A DNA stretch of 64,000 bases from contig NZ_JABAGR010000007.1 in assembly GCF_012844235.1 (NCBI RefSeq), positions 1 to 64,000 on the forward strand, read 5' to 3'. Positions 1 through 7,850 of the stretch are shown one piece after another. Origin of the DNA: Parafannyhessea umbonata (GTDB lineage Bacteria; Actinomycetota; Coriobacteriia; Coriobacteriales; Atopobiaceae). The first letter of the stretch is position 1; every line of letters begins with the position of its first letter. The position numbers and the translations under genes are program-made. The notes below the pieces were generated by a model, which saw nothing but the letters and a program-made list of their open reading frames with translations, was not told the origin of the DNA and made no database searches.

Positions 1-79
<79 letters not shown>

Positions 80-96
80 GGACTTTTCAGTTAGTG

Positions 97-135
97 CGTG
101 CGGAGCCGGTCTATGGTGCGAGCCGGCTCCGCACG
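97..135 (-). terminator. 13-bp perfect stem-loop downstream of the lipoprotein gene
   Basis: Bases 97-109 (CGTGCGGAGCCGG) pair perfectly with 123-135, leaving a 13-base loop. It lies about 25 bases after the stop codon of the leftward lipoprotein gene, so it probably ends or stabilises that transcript. There is no clear T-run after it, so intrinsic termination is uncertain. Confidence 0.5.
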
Positions 136-159
136 CGGATAGCGGGGTTGCGTCAGTCG

Positions 160-1005
160 CTACTTAGAGATCTTCTCGACGGAAAGCGTGATGGAGCTGA
201 TCGACTGGTTGATCGCCAGGTTCGAGTACTCCGTGCCGTCTTCGTCCTTCTCGTGCTCGAACGTGAGCTCGGTGTTGGGCTCCACGCTCTGGGCAGTCAC
301 CCTGTACTGGCTGAGGGATTTGCTGTCGGACACGTCCACGTAAGAGCCATCGCTCGCGTTGACGTCTAGCTGAACGTAGCTTCCGCCCACGTAGCCGTCG
401 ACAAACTTTCCGGTCAGCGACACGTATCCGCAATCGGCGAGGTTTCGACCCACGTAGTCTCGGATGTATGCCGTGGTGTTGTTGGGCGACGCCTTGATCT
501 TGGTCATGTCGGTCGAATTACCGCTCTTGCCAACCTCGTCCACGGCAAGCACGATCTCGTCGATGCTGTTCCATGTGGTCAGGTTGTCATACTCCGTGCC
601 GTCTTCGTCTTTGTCGAAGGTGGACTTGATCTTGGTGTTTGGCGCGACGTTTTGGTTCGACACCCTATACTTTCTCAGCAGCTTGGACTCGGAGTCGCTG
701 GAGTCTATGTGGGTGCCATCCGGGGTCACGAAGACGATTACGGGGTGAACGCCGTTTCCGTACTCATCGTGCCTTCTGCCGTCCATCGCCATGTAGCCAA
801 CGTTGGCGGCGTTCATGCCCACGTAGTTCTTAACGTAGTGGGTGTACTTGTCCGGCGACTTCTTTATCTGCACGGTCTTCGTCTGCTGTGCCGGCGCGCT
901 CGCCGTGGCCTTGCCCTGGCTTCCGGCTGGCGCATTGCCGCAGGCGCACAGCGCCACGAGGACGGCTCCGGTCGCAACCGCCGCCGTCAGTTTCGTCCTA
1001 AGCAT
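160..1005 (-). CDS. Lipoprotein with two PASTA-like repeats
   Basis: A 281-residue exported protein. The N-terminus has a short basic stretch, a hydrophobic helix and a lipobox (LCAC, lipid-modified Cys at about residue 22), followed by a Ser/Ala/Gln-rich linker. The rest is a tandem duplication: the first half carries YVGMNAANVGY and ends KDEDGTEYDNL, the second carries YVGRNLADCGY and ends KDEDGTEYSNL. The YVGxNxAxxGY segments resemble PASTA repeats, which in known families bind cell-wall muropeptides or act as spacers. It should be anchored to the outer face of the membrane. A GAAAGGAAAG ribosome site precedes the ATG. It follows the merR gene on the same strand after about 40 bases, so the two may be co-transcribed. 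The ligand is unknown. Confidence 0.75.
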   Translation of the reverse strand: MLRTKLTAAVATGAVLVALCACGNAPAGSQGKATASAPAQQTKTVQIKKSPDKYTHYVKNYVGMNAANVGYMAMDGRRHDEYGNGVHPVIVFVTPDGTHIDSSDSESKLLRKYRVSNQNVAPNTKIKSTFDKDEDGTEYDNLTTWNSIDEIVLAVDEVGKSGNSTDMTKIKASPNNTTAYIRDYVGRNLADCGYVSLTGKFVDGYVGGSYVQLDVNASDGSYVDVSDSKSLSQYRVTAQSVEPNTELTFEHEKDEDGTEYSNLAINQSISSITLSVEKISK

Positions 1006-1047
1006 TCGCTTTCCTTTCGCTCGTCTTCCCGCGTCGAAACGGACCTG

Positions 1048-1584
1048 CTACAGAAGTCCGCGTATGCCCTCGTAGCTGCCGGGTCCGTACATCAGCTCCA
1101 CCAGCAGCTCCATCTCGGGGAGGTCCAGCGCGGAGTCCGTCCCGGCGTCCTCCGCAAACGTCAGCTCGAACGCGACGATGTGCCTGAACAGCCGCTCCAG
1201 TGCGCGGCGGTCCTTCGCGTGGCCAAGCGCGAGCGCCTTGTGGTACCTGCTCACGCTCTTCTCGATCTCCTCGCGCAGGAGCTCGACCTGCTCGTCCAGA
1301 ATCGCGTCGACGTCCGAGTGCACCCTCTCGAACTCCCTCTTCACCTGGGGGAGGGTCTTGCCGCGCTCCCTCAGCAGGGACACCGCGTACAGCACCTTCA
1401 GGTCCTGCGCCGAGTACACGCGGTATCCCCACTTCGTCTCCTTTGGCGACAGAAGCCCAATGCCGCCTTCGCCCTGGTAGCAGACGCGCTGAATGTCCCT
1501 GCGGCTCAGCCCCGTCAGCCTCTCGACCTCAGAGATCTTCCAGCCGGCCTGACCCAGCTTCTTGCGTTGGCGCCTTGACTTCAT
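1048..1584 (-). CDS. MerR-family transcriptional regulator
   Basis: A 178-residue protein starting at the ATG at 1584, chosen because GGGGGAAAG lies just upstream; an in-frame extension to 1785 has no ribosome site. Residues about 13-80 form a MerR-type winged helix (WKISEVERLTGLSRRDIQRVCY, then a wing ending YRVYSAQDLKVL). A long helical region follows (about 85-150) that would form the antiparallel coiled-coil dimer interface. There is no Cys-rich metal site or large ligand domain at the C-terminus, so the inducer cannot be guessed. A perfect 8-bp dyad in its own promoter suggests autoregulation. The lipoprotein gene directly downstream is a likely target. Confidence 0.8.
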   Translation of the reverse strand: MKSRRQRKKLGQAGWKISEVERLTGLSRRDIQRVCYQGEGGIGLLSPKETKWGYRVYSAQDLKVLYAVSLLRERGKTLPQVKREFERVHSDVDAILDEQVELLREEIEKSVSRYHKALALGHAKDRRALERLFRHIVAFELTFAEDAGTDSALDLPEMELLVELMYGPGSYEGIRGLL

Positions 1585-1912
1585 GCTGCTTTCCCCCTGA
1601 GACCAATAAATCTGTTCAAGGGTTGAACAGCAATGCCCATTTGAATCGAATCTGCCCTTGGGGCCCTGTGCGTGGCTCATGCCAGCCTCCTCGCTCTTAG
1701 AAGCGACCGAACGCGCTTCTCCTATGAGGGGGCGTGTTTTTTTCGCGAGGTGGCGGACCGCATGGCGCCGCGGCAGACAGGGCAAAGGTATCGGCTCAAA
1801 TCCTCAGGTGACATGCGGTTTGCGCCGCCGCCCGAAAGACAGCTGAAAGAGAGCTCCGCTGCGCCGCCCTTCGCCTACCATGTGGAAAAGACTTCTGACA
1901 CAGGGGGTGCGC
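1585..1912. promoter_or_regulatory. Divergent intergenic region with MerR-type dyad operator
   Basis: This gap separates the leftward merR gene from the rightward capA-like gene. At 1612-1630 is a perfect dyad CTGTTCAA-GGG-TTGAACAG. On the minus strand it lies between TTGCTG and TATTGG, which are 19 bases apart, the long spacer typical of MerR-controlled promoters. The rest holds a small stem (AGAAGCG/CGCTTCT near 1698-1720) and a T7 run near 1737-1743, and no convincing gene. Confidence 0.55.
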
Positions 1913-3178
1913 ATGCGAGAAACGCAGGCCACGGGCACGGGGGCGGGCCATGGGCCCGGGCGCTACCCAAGCGTGCTTCTGCAGGCGGCCTGCGCCATCG
2001 TGATCGTGGTGGCGCTCGGAGCTGCGTCGATGGTGCTGCACGTGCTGGGTGCGCCGCGCAAGGTTTCCGTCGCGTCCGCGGCAGAGCTCGCGCCCCTGGG
2101 CACGGTGAGCGACCGGCCGTACGTGGCACAGCCCGGCGTGGACGTGGACCTGGTGATGGTGGGGGACGTCCTCATGCACGAGGGCGTGTACCAAAGCGGT
2201 GCCACCTCAGATGGCAACTACGACTTCGACCACGTGTTTGCGCACGTCAAGGGCGAGCTTAGCGGGGCGGACCTCAAGATCTTGAACCAAGAGACGCCCC
2301 TCGGCGGGGACGTCGCGCCCTTCTCGGGCTATCCGCAGTTCAACGGGCCGCAGCAGATGGGCGACGCGGAGGCGAAGGCCGGCTTCAACGTGGTGCTGAA
2401 GGCGTCGAACCACGCGATGGACGCGGGGTATCCCGCCATTGGGAGCGAGCTCAGCTTCTGGCACCGGCGCCATCCCGGCGTCGCCGTCGTGGGCATGCGC
2501 GACCCGGACGCGCCCGCGACGGACGTGCCAAACGGCGTGTACATATACGAGAAGGACGGCTTCCGCGTGGCGGTGCTCAACTTCACGTTCAGCCTGAACG
2601 GGCTTGCGGACCCTAAAGGTGCCGTCTCGATGCTTATGGAGGAGCACGTGCGCGATGCCATGGCGTACGCCCGCACGCACGCGGACATGCTGGTGGTGTG
2701 CCCGCACTGGGGCGCGGAGTACGTGAGCGAGCCCACCGCGTCGCAGCGGCAGTGGGCCCAGCTCCTTGCGGACGGCGGGGCGGACGTGATCGTGGGTGGG
2801 CACCCGCACGTGATAGGACCGGTGGAGACGTTCCAAACCGCCCGCGGCGGCACGGGCGTGTGCTTCTGGTCCGTGGGGAACTTCGTGTCCACGCAGCGCG
2901 ACGACCCCACGATGGTGGGCGGCATGGCCAAGGTCACGCTGCACAAGGACCCGGACGGCGGCTGTCGCGTGGTGCGCTACGCGCTCGAGCCCGTCGTCAC
3001 GCACAAGGGCAACGGGCACGACATGACCACGTATATGCTCCGCGACTACACGCCTGCCCTCGCGGCGACGTCGGGCAGCCCCGGCTGCACGCCACAGTGG
3101 GCTCAGGGCTACGTCGCCTGCGTGCTGGGACAGGGCTACGACCCGCTCACGAGCCGCCTTGCCGCAGAGCTTGGCTAG
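1913..3178 (+). CDS. CapA/PgsA-family protein (poly-gamma-glutamate synthesis type)
   Basis: A 421-residue membrane-anchored protein of the CapA family, which has a metallophosphoesterase-like fold and is associated with capsule or poly-gamma-glutamate export. A single N-terminal membrane helix (about 21-45) is followed by the extracytoplasmic domain with the family motifs in order: GDVLMH (84-89), NQETPL, ASNHAMD, PHWGAEY and GGHPHV. These supply the conserved Asp/His/Asn/Glu cluster. I start at ATG 1913, which has AGGGGGT seven bases upstream; an in-frame ATG at 1880 has no ribosome site. No capB/capC partner is nearby, so the actual polymer or role (the family also includes cell-wall hydrolase-like members) is not determined. 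Confidence 0.85.
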   Translation: MRETQATGTGAGHGPGRYPSVLLQAACAIVIVVALGAASMVLHVLGAPRKVSVASAAELAPLGTVSDRPYVAQPGVDVDLVMVGDVLMHEGVYQSGATSDGNYDFDHVFAHVKGELSGADLKILNQETPLGGDVAPFSGYPQFNGPQQMGDAEAKAGFNVVLKASNHAMDAGYPAIGSELSFWHRRHPGVAVVGMRDPDAPATDVPNGVYIYEKDGFRVAVLNFTFSLNGLADPKGAVSMLMEEHVRDAMAYARTHADMLVVCPHWGAEYVSEPTASQRQWAQLLADGGADVIVGGHPHVIGPVETFQTARGGTGVCFWSVGNFVSTQRDDPTMVGGMAKVTLHKDPDGGCRVVRYALEPVVTHKGNGHDMTTYMLRDYTPALAATSGSPGCTPQWAQGYVACVLGQGYDPLTSRLAAELG

Positions 3179-3240
3179 GCGCACCCCCGCCGGGGCGCAG
3201 GGGCGTCACCACGTGCGTCCCGCCGGTTTGGACCAGGAGG

Positions 3241-4470
3241 CTACCTGCTGCGGTAGCCAACCTCCTGCAGCGCATAGATCGACTTGTCCATGTTGAACAG
3301 GTACGCCACGGCGCACACCACAAAGAAGTGCGGCAGGTAGGCAAAGCCAAACACCTCCGCGCCTATGAACGTGGGCGCAAGCAGCGTGTTCGTGGCAGAG
3401 CCAAACACGGCGGCGTATCCCAGCGCCGCCACCAGCGGCACGGGAAGGCCCGTGAGGCCGCCCAGCACCACGCCGAGGCTCGCCCCGATGGAGAAGAGCG
3501 GCGTGACCTCGCCCCCCTGGAACCCCGCGGACAGCGTGAGCACCGTGAGCGCGAACTTGAGCGCCCAGTCCCACGGCCGGATGCCGGCGGCACCGTCCAC
3601 GAAGCTCGCGGAGATGAGGTTGGTGCCAAGCCCGGAGTAGCGACCCTGCCACAGCAGCAGGAACACGACGGAGAGCGCCGCGCCCATGATGGCGATGCGC
3701 TTGACGGGATGCTCGATGCGCGCGGCGGCGATCTTCTTGCCCCACTTCAGGCACCAGGCAAACAGGCCTCCCACCACGCCAAAGCACACACCCAGCACGG
3801 CGAGAAGGGCGAGCGTCCTTGGATCCAAGGTCGTGCTCACGGCCAGGGGTACCTCGAACTTCTCGAACCCAAGGGCGCCCGACGTGGCGCTTGCCGCGAT
3901 GGACGCCGTGAGCGCGGGGAAGAGTGCCTGCAGCTCCAGCCTGCCGGCCACCAGCACCTCGAGAGCAAACAGCGTCGCGGCGAGCGGCGTGCGGAACAGC
4001 CCCGCGAAGCCGGCGGCCATGCCCACCAGAAGGAAGGTGTTGCCGGGGTGCCTGAACGGCAGCTTGGAGCCGATCCAGTGCGAGAGCGTCGCACCGATCT
4101 GCACGGCGACGCCCTCTCGGCCGGCGCTGCCGCCAAACAGGTGCGTGATCCACGTGCCGCCCATGATGAGCGGGATGAGGCGCAGCGGTATCACGTTCTC
4201 GCGCCCGAGGCCCACGTCGAACACCAGGCTCATGCCACGGCCGGTGTTCTTGCCAAAGCGCAGGTAGGACCAGGCAATAAGCGCGCCCGCCGCCGCAAGG
4301 AACGGTATGAACCAGAACGGGTGCGCGTCGCGGATAGCTCCAATCGCTATGAGCACGCGGCCGAACACGGCGTCTATGGCGCCCACCGCAATACCGATGG
4401 GGATACCCACGGCACCCAGCACGATAACGCCCCCATAGCTTTGCCAAACCCTGCGAAGTCTCTCTTCCAT
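3241..4470 (-). CDS. CLC-type fluoride/proton antiporter (CLC-F)
   Basis: A 409-residue polytopic membrane protein of the voltage-gated chloride channel family. Visible motifs are NTGRGMSLV (about 75-83), GSAGREGVAVQIG (gating Glu at about 119) and GFQGGEVTPLF late in the protein. Met at the position normally occupied by the chloride-binding Ser of GSGIP is a known feature of the CLC-F branch, which exports fluoride in exchange for protons. The fluoride riboswitch directly upstream makes this assignment strong. I start at ATG 4470 (GGAAAG upstream). A reading frame continuing to 4746 would run through the riboswitch and is not real. It protects enolase and other enzymes from cytoplasmic fluoride. 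Confidence 0.9.
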   Translation of the reverse strand: MEERLRRVWQSYGGVIVLGAVGIPIGIAVGAIDAVFGRVLIAIGAIRDAHPFWFIPFLAAAGALIAWSYLRFGKNTGRGMSLVFDVGLGRENVIPLRLIPLIMGGTWITHLFGGSAGREGVAVQIGATLSHWIGSKLPFRHPGNTFLLVGMAAGFAGLFRTPLAATLFALEVLVAGRLELQALFPALTASIAASATSGALGFEKFEVPLAVSTTLDPRTLALLAVLGVCFGVVGGLFAWCLKWGKKIAAARIEHPVKRIAIMGAALSVVFLLLWQGRYSGLGTNLISASFVDGAAGIRPWDWALKFALTVLTLSAGFQGGEVTPLFSIGASLGVVLGGLTGLPVPLVAALGYAAVFGSATNTLLAPTFIGAEVFGFAYLPHFFVVCAVAYLFNMDKSIYALQEVGYRSR

Positions 4471-4530
4471 GCACGTTCGCTTTCCGTCGCGGCCGTCCGG
4501 CCCGGGCTCGGGCGGCCTTGTCCTCGCGGC

Positions 4531-4622
4531 AAAAGAAAAGACCTCTGCCGCCGTAACAGTGGCAGAGGTCATCATCCCGAAGGCGGTTTGGGGCTTCTGC
4601 CCCACGGAGAACCTCATTCCGC
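4531..4622 (-). promoter_or_regulatory. Fluoride riboswitch (crcB motif) with overlapping intrinsic terminator
   Basis: Read on the minus strand from 4620, the sequence contains GGAATGAGG, a paired GGGGCAGAAGCCCC, the conserved CAAACCGCCT, then GATGATGACCTCTGCC. These are the hallmarks of the fluoride (crcB) aptamer, including the pseudoknot and the 3' GATGA-CCTCT strand that pairs with ATGAGG. The same CCTCTGCC strand (4570-4561) can instead pair with GGCAGAGGTC (4549-4540), forming a 10-bp hairpin followed by TTTTCTTTT. Fluoride binding should therefore block termination and turn on the CLC gene, whose ATG is at 4470. Confidence 0.92.
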
Positions 4623-4669
4623 GCGGAACATGGTAGAGCAAAAGGCGCTGGCGTGCGAGTGAGACGCGG

Positions 4670-6451
4670 CTATTCACGTAAAGCGGGCATCGTGGTTGCA
4701 TAGCGCTCGCGTAGCCATGCCAAGGTCGACGGGGTAGTTTTCTCACTAAGGACCATGGTGATCGTCAGGTCTCCCTTGGAAGGAGAGGCGTAGCTCATAG
4801 AGAGGCTCAGGGCGGACTCATTCGGAACCGAGGTAATGCGAGCGGCACCGTTCTTGTTGATATCGGCGTCGAGCTTTTCCTGAAGGCTGGAGTAATCGGC
4901 TGACGAGACCCTGTACGACGTATCGGTGCTGTTGGAGGAGTCTTGGCAGTCCACGGACACCCATACCTCTTCCTTACCGGCGAGCATGCTGGAGACGGTT
5001 TGCCTCAGGTTGGCATCGAGGGCGCCCTTGGCTTTGAAGCGGCGCACCGCGATTGCTGCGTCGGTGTCCAGAATGGTTCCGTCTTCGGTGCAGGGCAACG
5101 AGTAGCTGCGGATGACGCTCGATCCATCCTTCATCTGGTATGCGATACCGAAGGAACTGTAGGCCTTCCACGTTGCGCCGTATGAGGATGTACGGGCCTC
5201 ATTGAGCTTTGCGTGCAGGTTGCGAAGGGACTTGATGGCGCTCTTGCTGGTGATTGGCATGGAGAGTTCGGACATGGTCGCGCTCTTTATCTCGCTGGCG
5301 GGAGGGATGTACGAGGCATTGCTCGTGCCTGCCCAACCCAGCGCGACGCTGGCGACGAGCGCGATGGATGCCGTTGCGGCAAGGACGGGGATGTGTCCGC
5401 GTACCGAGCGCACGCTCCTTTTCGCCACCGCCGTGACCGTTGCGTAGGAGAGTGCGGTGAACGCCGTCGTTACCAGACAGATTAGGGGTGCCGGGACGCC
5501 CGAGAGCTGCCATTTGGCCGCCCCTATCACCATGAAGAAGAGTACGCATGCGAGGCCTGCCCCCATCGCAAGGCTGAGCAGTGCGACTACCAGCTCCTGT
5601 GCCGCCAAGTACACGAAGCCGTCTCCGGCGCGCTCGAGGTCGCGCCGTCCGAACAGCCACGCCGCAACGCCCATGCAGAGCGTGCTCGCAAGGGCGTACA
5701 TACCAAGGGCGTGCCAAAGCTGCGACATCCATGGAACCTGGCTTTCAGCCGCGCCCGTAATGTGCAGGGAGAGCTGGTGCAGGCGCGCAAGTGGGCTCAG
5801 CCAGGTTGCGTTTGCGTGCACGCCCTGGAGAAAGAGCCCGAAGGTAGGGTCGACCAAGAAGTAGAGCGCATGTCCCAGCTGGCGCACGGCCTCGGCATAG
5901 ATTCCTACCATCATGAAGCAGAGGAACGCAGTCCCCGCGCGTCCGGCGGCTTGCGTGCACAGCACCGAAAGACCGCTGAACGTGACGACGAGAAGAAGCT
6001 GCACCCCCAGCCAAGGGACCATCGGGGCGACATTCGGGCCGAATCCAAGAATCGCGCAGGAAACGAGCCATGCCACCAACAGGCCGACAAGGGGAGCCGA
6101 GACCGAAGAGAGCAGCAGCGCGAGGAACTGGGTCCTCCTGCGTACGGGTAGCGCCCCGTAGAGATCTGTTGCCTGGCGGTCGAACGTCCACGAGAAGGCC
6201 GTCGCGACGCTGTAGAACGAGAGGAGCGCCGTTAGGGGAACGAGTGGGTGTATGGTGGCGCTGAGCGCGGTCTCGAGGTTGGCCATCGAGTCAGGCTTCG
6301 TTTCGGACAGCGCCAAGGGAACGAGAAGTACAAGGTAGACGAGCAGACTCCCGAGCATGACGTGTGGCATCCTCGGGCACGTGTCCGCGAAGAGCCCAAG
6401 GCCGCATGATGCGTGCGTGCGGCGGATGGTACCCGTGTCCTTAAGCCTCAT
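4670..6451 (-). CDS. ABC transporter permease with C-terminal extracytoplasmic domain
   Basis: A 593-residue membrane protein. The first half carries about ten predicted membrane segments in the ABC-2 style (for example HVMLGSLLVYLVLLVPLAL and VPLTALLSFYSVATAF). After a last helix near residue 370 a soluble domain of about 220 residues follows, rich in Ser/Thr and charged residues. I start at ATG 6451 because GGAGG lies eight bases upstream; ATG 6457 is in frame but too close to that site. The gene overlaps the end of the ATPase gene by 11 bases, so translation is coupled. With the GntR and ATPase genes it forms a YtrA-type self-regulated exporter operon, a class linked to cell-envelope stress. 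Substrate unknown. Confidence 0.8.
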   Translation of the reverse strand: MRLKDTGTIRRTHASCGLGLFADTCPRMPHVMLGSLLVYLVLLVPLALSETKPDSMANLETALSATIHPLVPLTALLSFYSVATAFSWTFDRQATDLYGALPVRRRTQFLALLLSSVSAPLVGLLVAWLVSCAILGFGPNVAPMVPWLGVQLLLVVTFSGLSVLCTQAAGRAGTAFLCFMMVGIYAEAVRQLGHALYFLVDPTFGLFLQGVHANATWLSPLARLHQLSLHITGAAESQVPWMSQLWHALGMYALASTLCMGVAAWLFGRRDLERAGDGFVYLAAQELVVALLSLAMGAGLACVLFFMVIGAAKWQLSGVPAPLICLVTTAFTALSYATVTAVAKRSVRSVRGHIPVLAATASIALVASVALGWAGTSNASYIPPASEIKSATMSELSMPITSKSAIKSLRNLHAKLNEARTSSYGATWKAYSSFGIAYQMKDGSSVIRSYSLPCTEDGTILDTDAAIAVRRFKAKGALDANLRQTVSSMLAGKEEVWVSVDCQDSSNSTDTSYRVSSADYSSLQEKLDADINKNGAARITSVPNESALSLSMSYASPSKGDLTITMVLSEKTTPSTLAWLRERYATTMPALRE

Positions 6452-7328
6452 GATCATCGCCTCCAAGCTCGCAGACGAACCTTTCCTCAAGAGATAGCGG
6501 CACGATATCGAGGTACGTTGGGTGGACGGCGTCTAGCTCTTCTCGCACCCCGCCCGCATTGCCGCGCACCAGGAGGGTGAGCAGCCTTCCCTCGGGTCTC
6601 GCGTGGACGACCTCGAGTCCTGTGGGCAGTTCGGCACCCTCCGGCAGCATGACCTGAACCTTCACGATATCTGATGCGGGCTCGTTGAGATCAGCCTCGT
6701 CCCGCACGACGCCCCTGTCCAGAATCGCAAGGTGGTCGCACACGCCTTCCAGCTCGCGCAGGTTGTGGGTGGCCGCGACGACGGTGAGCCCTCGCGATGA
6801 GACCTGGTCCAGCACGACGCTCCACATCCGTTTGCGGGCGATGGGGTCTACGAGGTCCATGGCCTCGTCCAGCAGGAGCAGGTCGGCGGTGCAGGAGAGG
6901 GCGAGCAGGAGCGCGGCCTTCGCACGGGCACCGCGACTGAGCTTCCTGAGCGGACGGGTGCGGTCGACCTCGAAGAGCGGTGCGAGCTCCAGGTAACGGT
7001 CCACGTCGAAGATCGGCAGCACGGAGCGGTAGAACCGTGCCATGCCGTCCGCGCTTTCCGGCTTGAGGAAGTAGGGGTTTCCGGACGCGAGGGCGATGCG
7101 GCCCTTGACCGCGGGGTCGTCAAGCGGGGGCCTGCCAAAGACGAGGGCCTCTCCCGAGGTTGGGCGTACGACACCGCGCACGATGGACAAAAGCGTCGTC
7201 TTTCCAGAGGCATTTGGCCCCACGAGGCCGTACACGGAGCCTGCGGGCACGGTGAGGCTCGCGCCGTCCAACGCTCTGACGTCGCCAAATGCCTTGCGGA
7301 GCTCGTGCACCTCGATTGCGTTCGTCAT
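6441..7328 (-). CDS. ABC transporter ATP-binding protein
   Basis: A 295-residue cytoplasmic ATPase. The Walker A motif is GPNASGKTT (about 37-45), the signature motif is the variant LSRGARAKAALLLAL, and Walker B is LLLLDEAMDLVD followed by the switch His (ATHNL). The signature's second residue is R rather than the usual G (LSxGQ), as in some BcrA/YtrB exporters. About 85 extra C-terminal residues could serve as a regulatory or dimer domain. Its ATG overlaps the gntR stop (ATGA at 7325-7328) and its end overlaps the permease start, a tight three-gene operon. Confidence 0.88.
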   Translation of the reverse strand: MTNAIEVHELRKAFGDVRALDGASLTVPAGSVYGLVGPNASGKTTLLSIVRGVVRPTSGEALVFGRPPLDDPAVKGRIALASGNPYFLKPESADGMARFYRSVLPIFDVDRYLELAPLFEVDRTRPLRKLSRGARAKAALLLALSCTADLLLLDEAMDLVDPIARKRMWSVVLDQVSSRGLTVVAATHNLRELEGVCDHLAILDRGVVRDEADLNEPASDIVKVQVMLPEGAELPTGLEVVHARPEGRLLTLLVRGNAGGVREELDAVHPTYLDIVPLSLEERFVCELGGDDHEA

Positions 7329-7684
7329 GTCGTGCCTCCCTCAAGTCTCTGGCGGAGCTGCTCGGGCGTGACGCCCAGAGCCTGCAGCTCCTGGACGAGC
7401 GAGTCGAACCGCCCGAGGAGCTCCGCCTGGTGCGCCCGAGCGGCGTCCGACGCGTCCGCCACGAAGCTACCCTTGCCCCGAACGGAGTAGACGCAGCCCT
7501 CTTGCTCCAGCTCGCGATACGCCCGCTGCACGGTGTTGGGGTTCACCGCAAGCCTTGTTGACAGCTCGCGGACCGAGGGCAGCTGGTCGCCAGGGCGTAG
7601 CACGCCCCCCAGGATCTGCCGCCTGAAGCCATCGTGAACCTGCTGGTAGATGGGGCGAGAGTCTTGGTAGTTGACCTGGATCAC
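7325..7684 (-). CDS. GntR-family (YtrA subfamily) regulator
   Basis: A 119-residue protein if started at the GTG at 7684, which has GGAG six bases upstream; an in-frame ATG at 7711 lacks a ribosome site. It begins with the YtrA-type lead-in DSRPIYQQVHDGFRRQILGG, followed by the winged helix LPSVRELSTRLAVNPNTVQR and wing YSVRGKGSFVA. A short helical tail of about 45 residues takes the place of a ligand domain, which defines the YtrA subfamily. It probably represses its own operon (gntR-ATPase-permease) through the two dyads just upstream. Confidence 0.85.
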   Translation of the reverse strand: MIQVNYQDSRPIYQQVHDGFRRQILGGVLRPGDQLPSVRELSTRLAVNPNTVQRAYRELEQEGCVYSVRGKGSFVADASDAARAHQAELLGRFDSLVQELQALGVTPEQLRQRLEGGTT

Positions 7685-7739
7685 GTCGTCTCCGATCCGA
7701 CGTCGTGGCATATGCCAAAGGTAGCCGTGCGTCTCTGCG

Positions 7740-7780
7740 TCTTAAGTGTACTAGTGAAACTAATACAGTTAAGACTGTAT
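7740..7780 (-). promoter_or_regulatory. Promoter with two dyad operators for the GntR-ABC operon
   Basis: On the minus strand TTAACT and TACACT are 16 bases apart and suit -35 and -10 boxes. Two dyads cover them: TACTAGT-GAA-ACTAATA at 7749-7765 (one mismatch) and the perfect TACAGT-TAAG-ACTGTA at 7764-7779. Their placement on the core promoter fits repression by the YtrA-type regulator. Confidence 0.6.
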
Positions 7781-7850
7781 GCGCTTCTCGCCCGCGAACG
7801 GGGCCAAGTGGGCGGTGGGAGGCGGGATGGGGGCGCCGCGCCCGGCGCTC

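Noticed and set aside
4470-4746. N-terminal extension of the CLC protein up to 4746
   Set aside because: The extension runs through the fluoride riboswitch and its terminator, and a membrane-protein start with a ribosome site exists at 4470.
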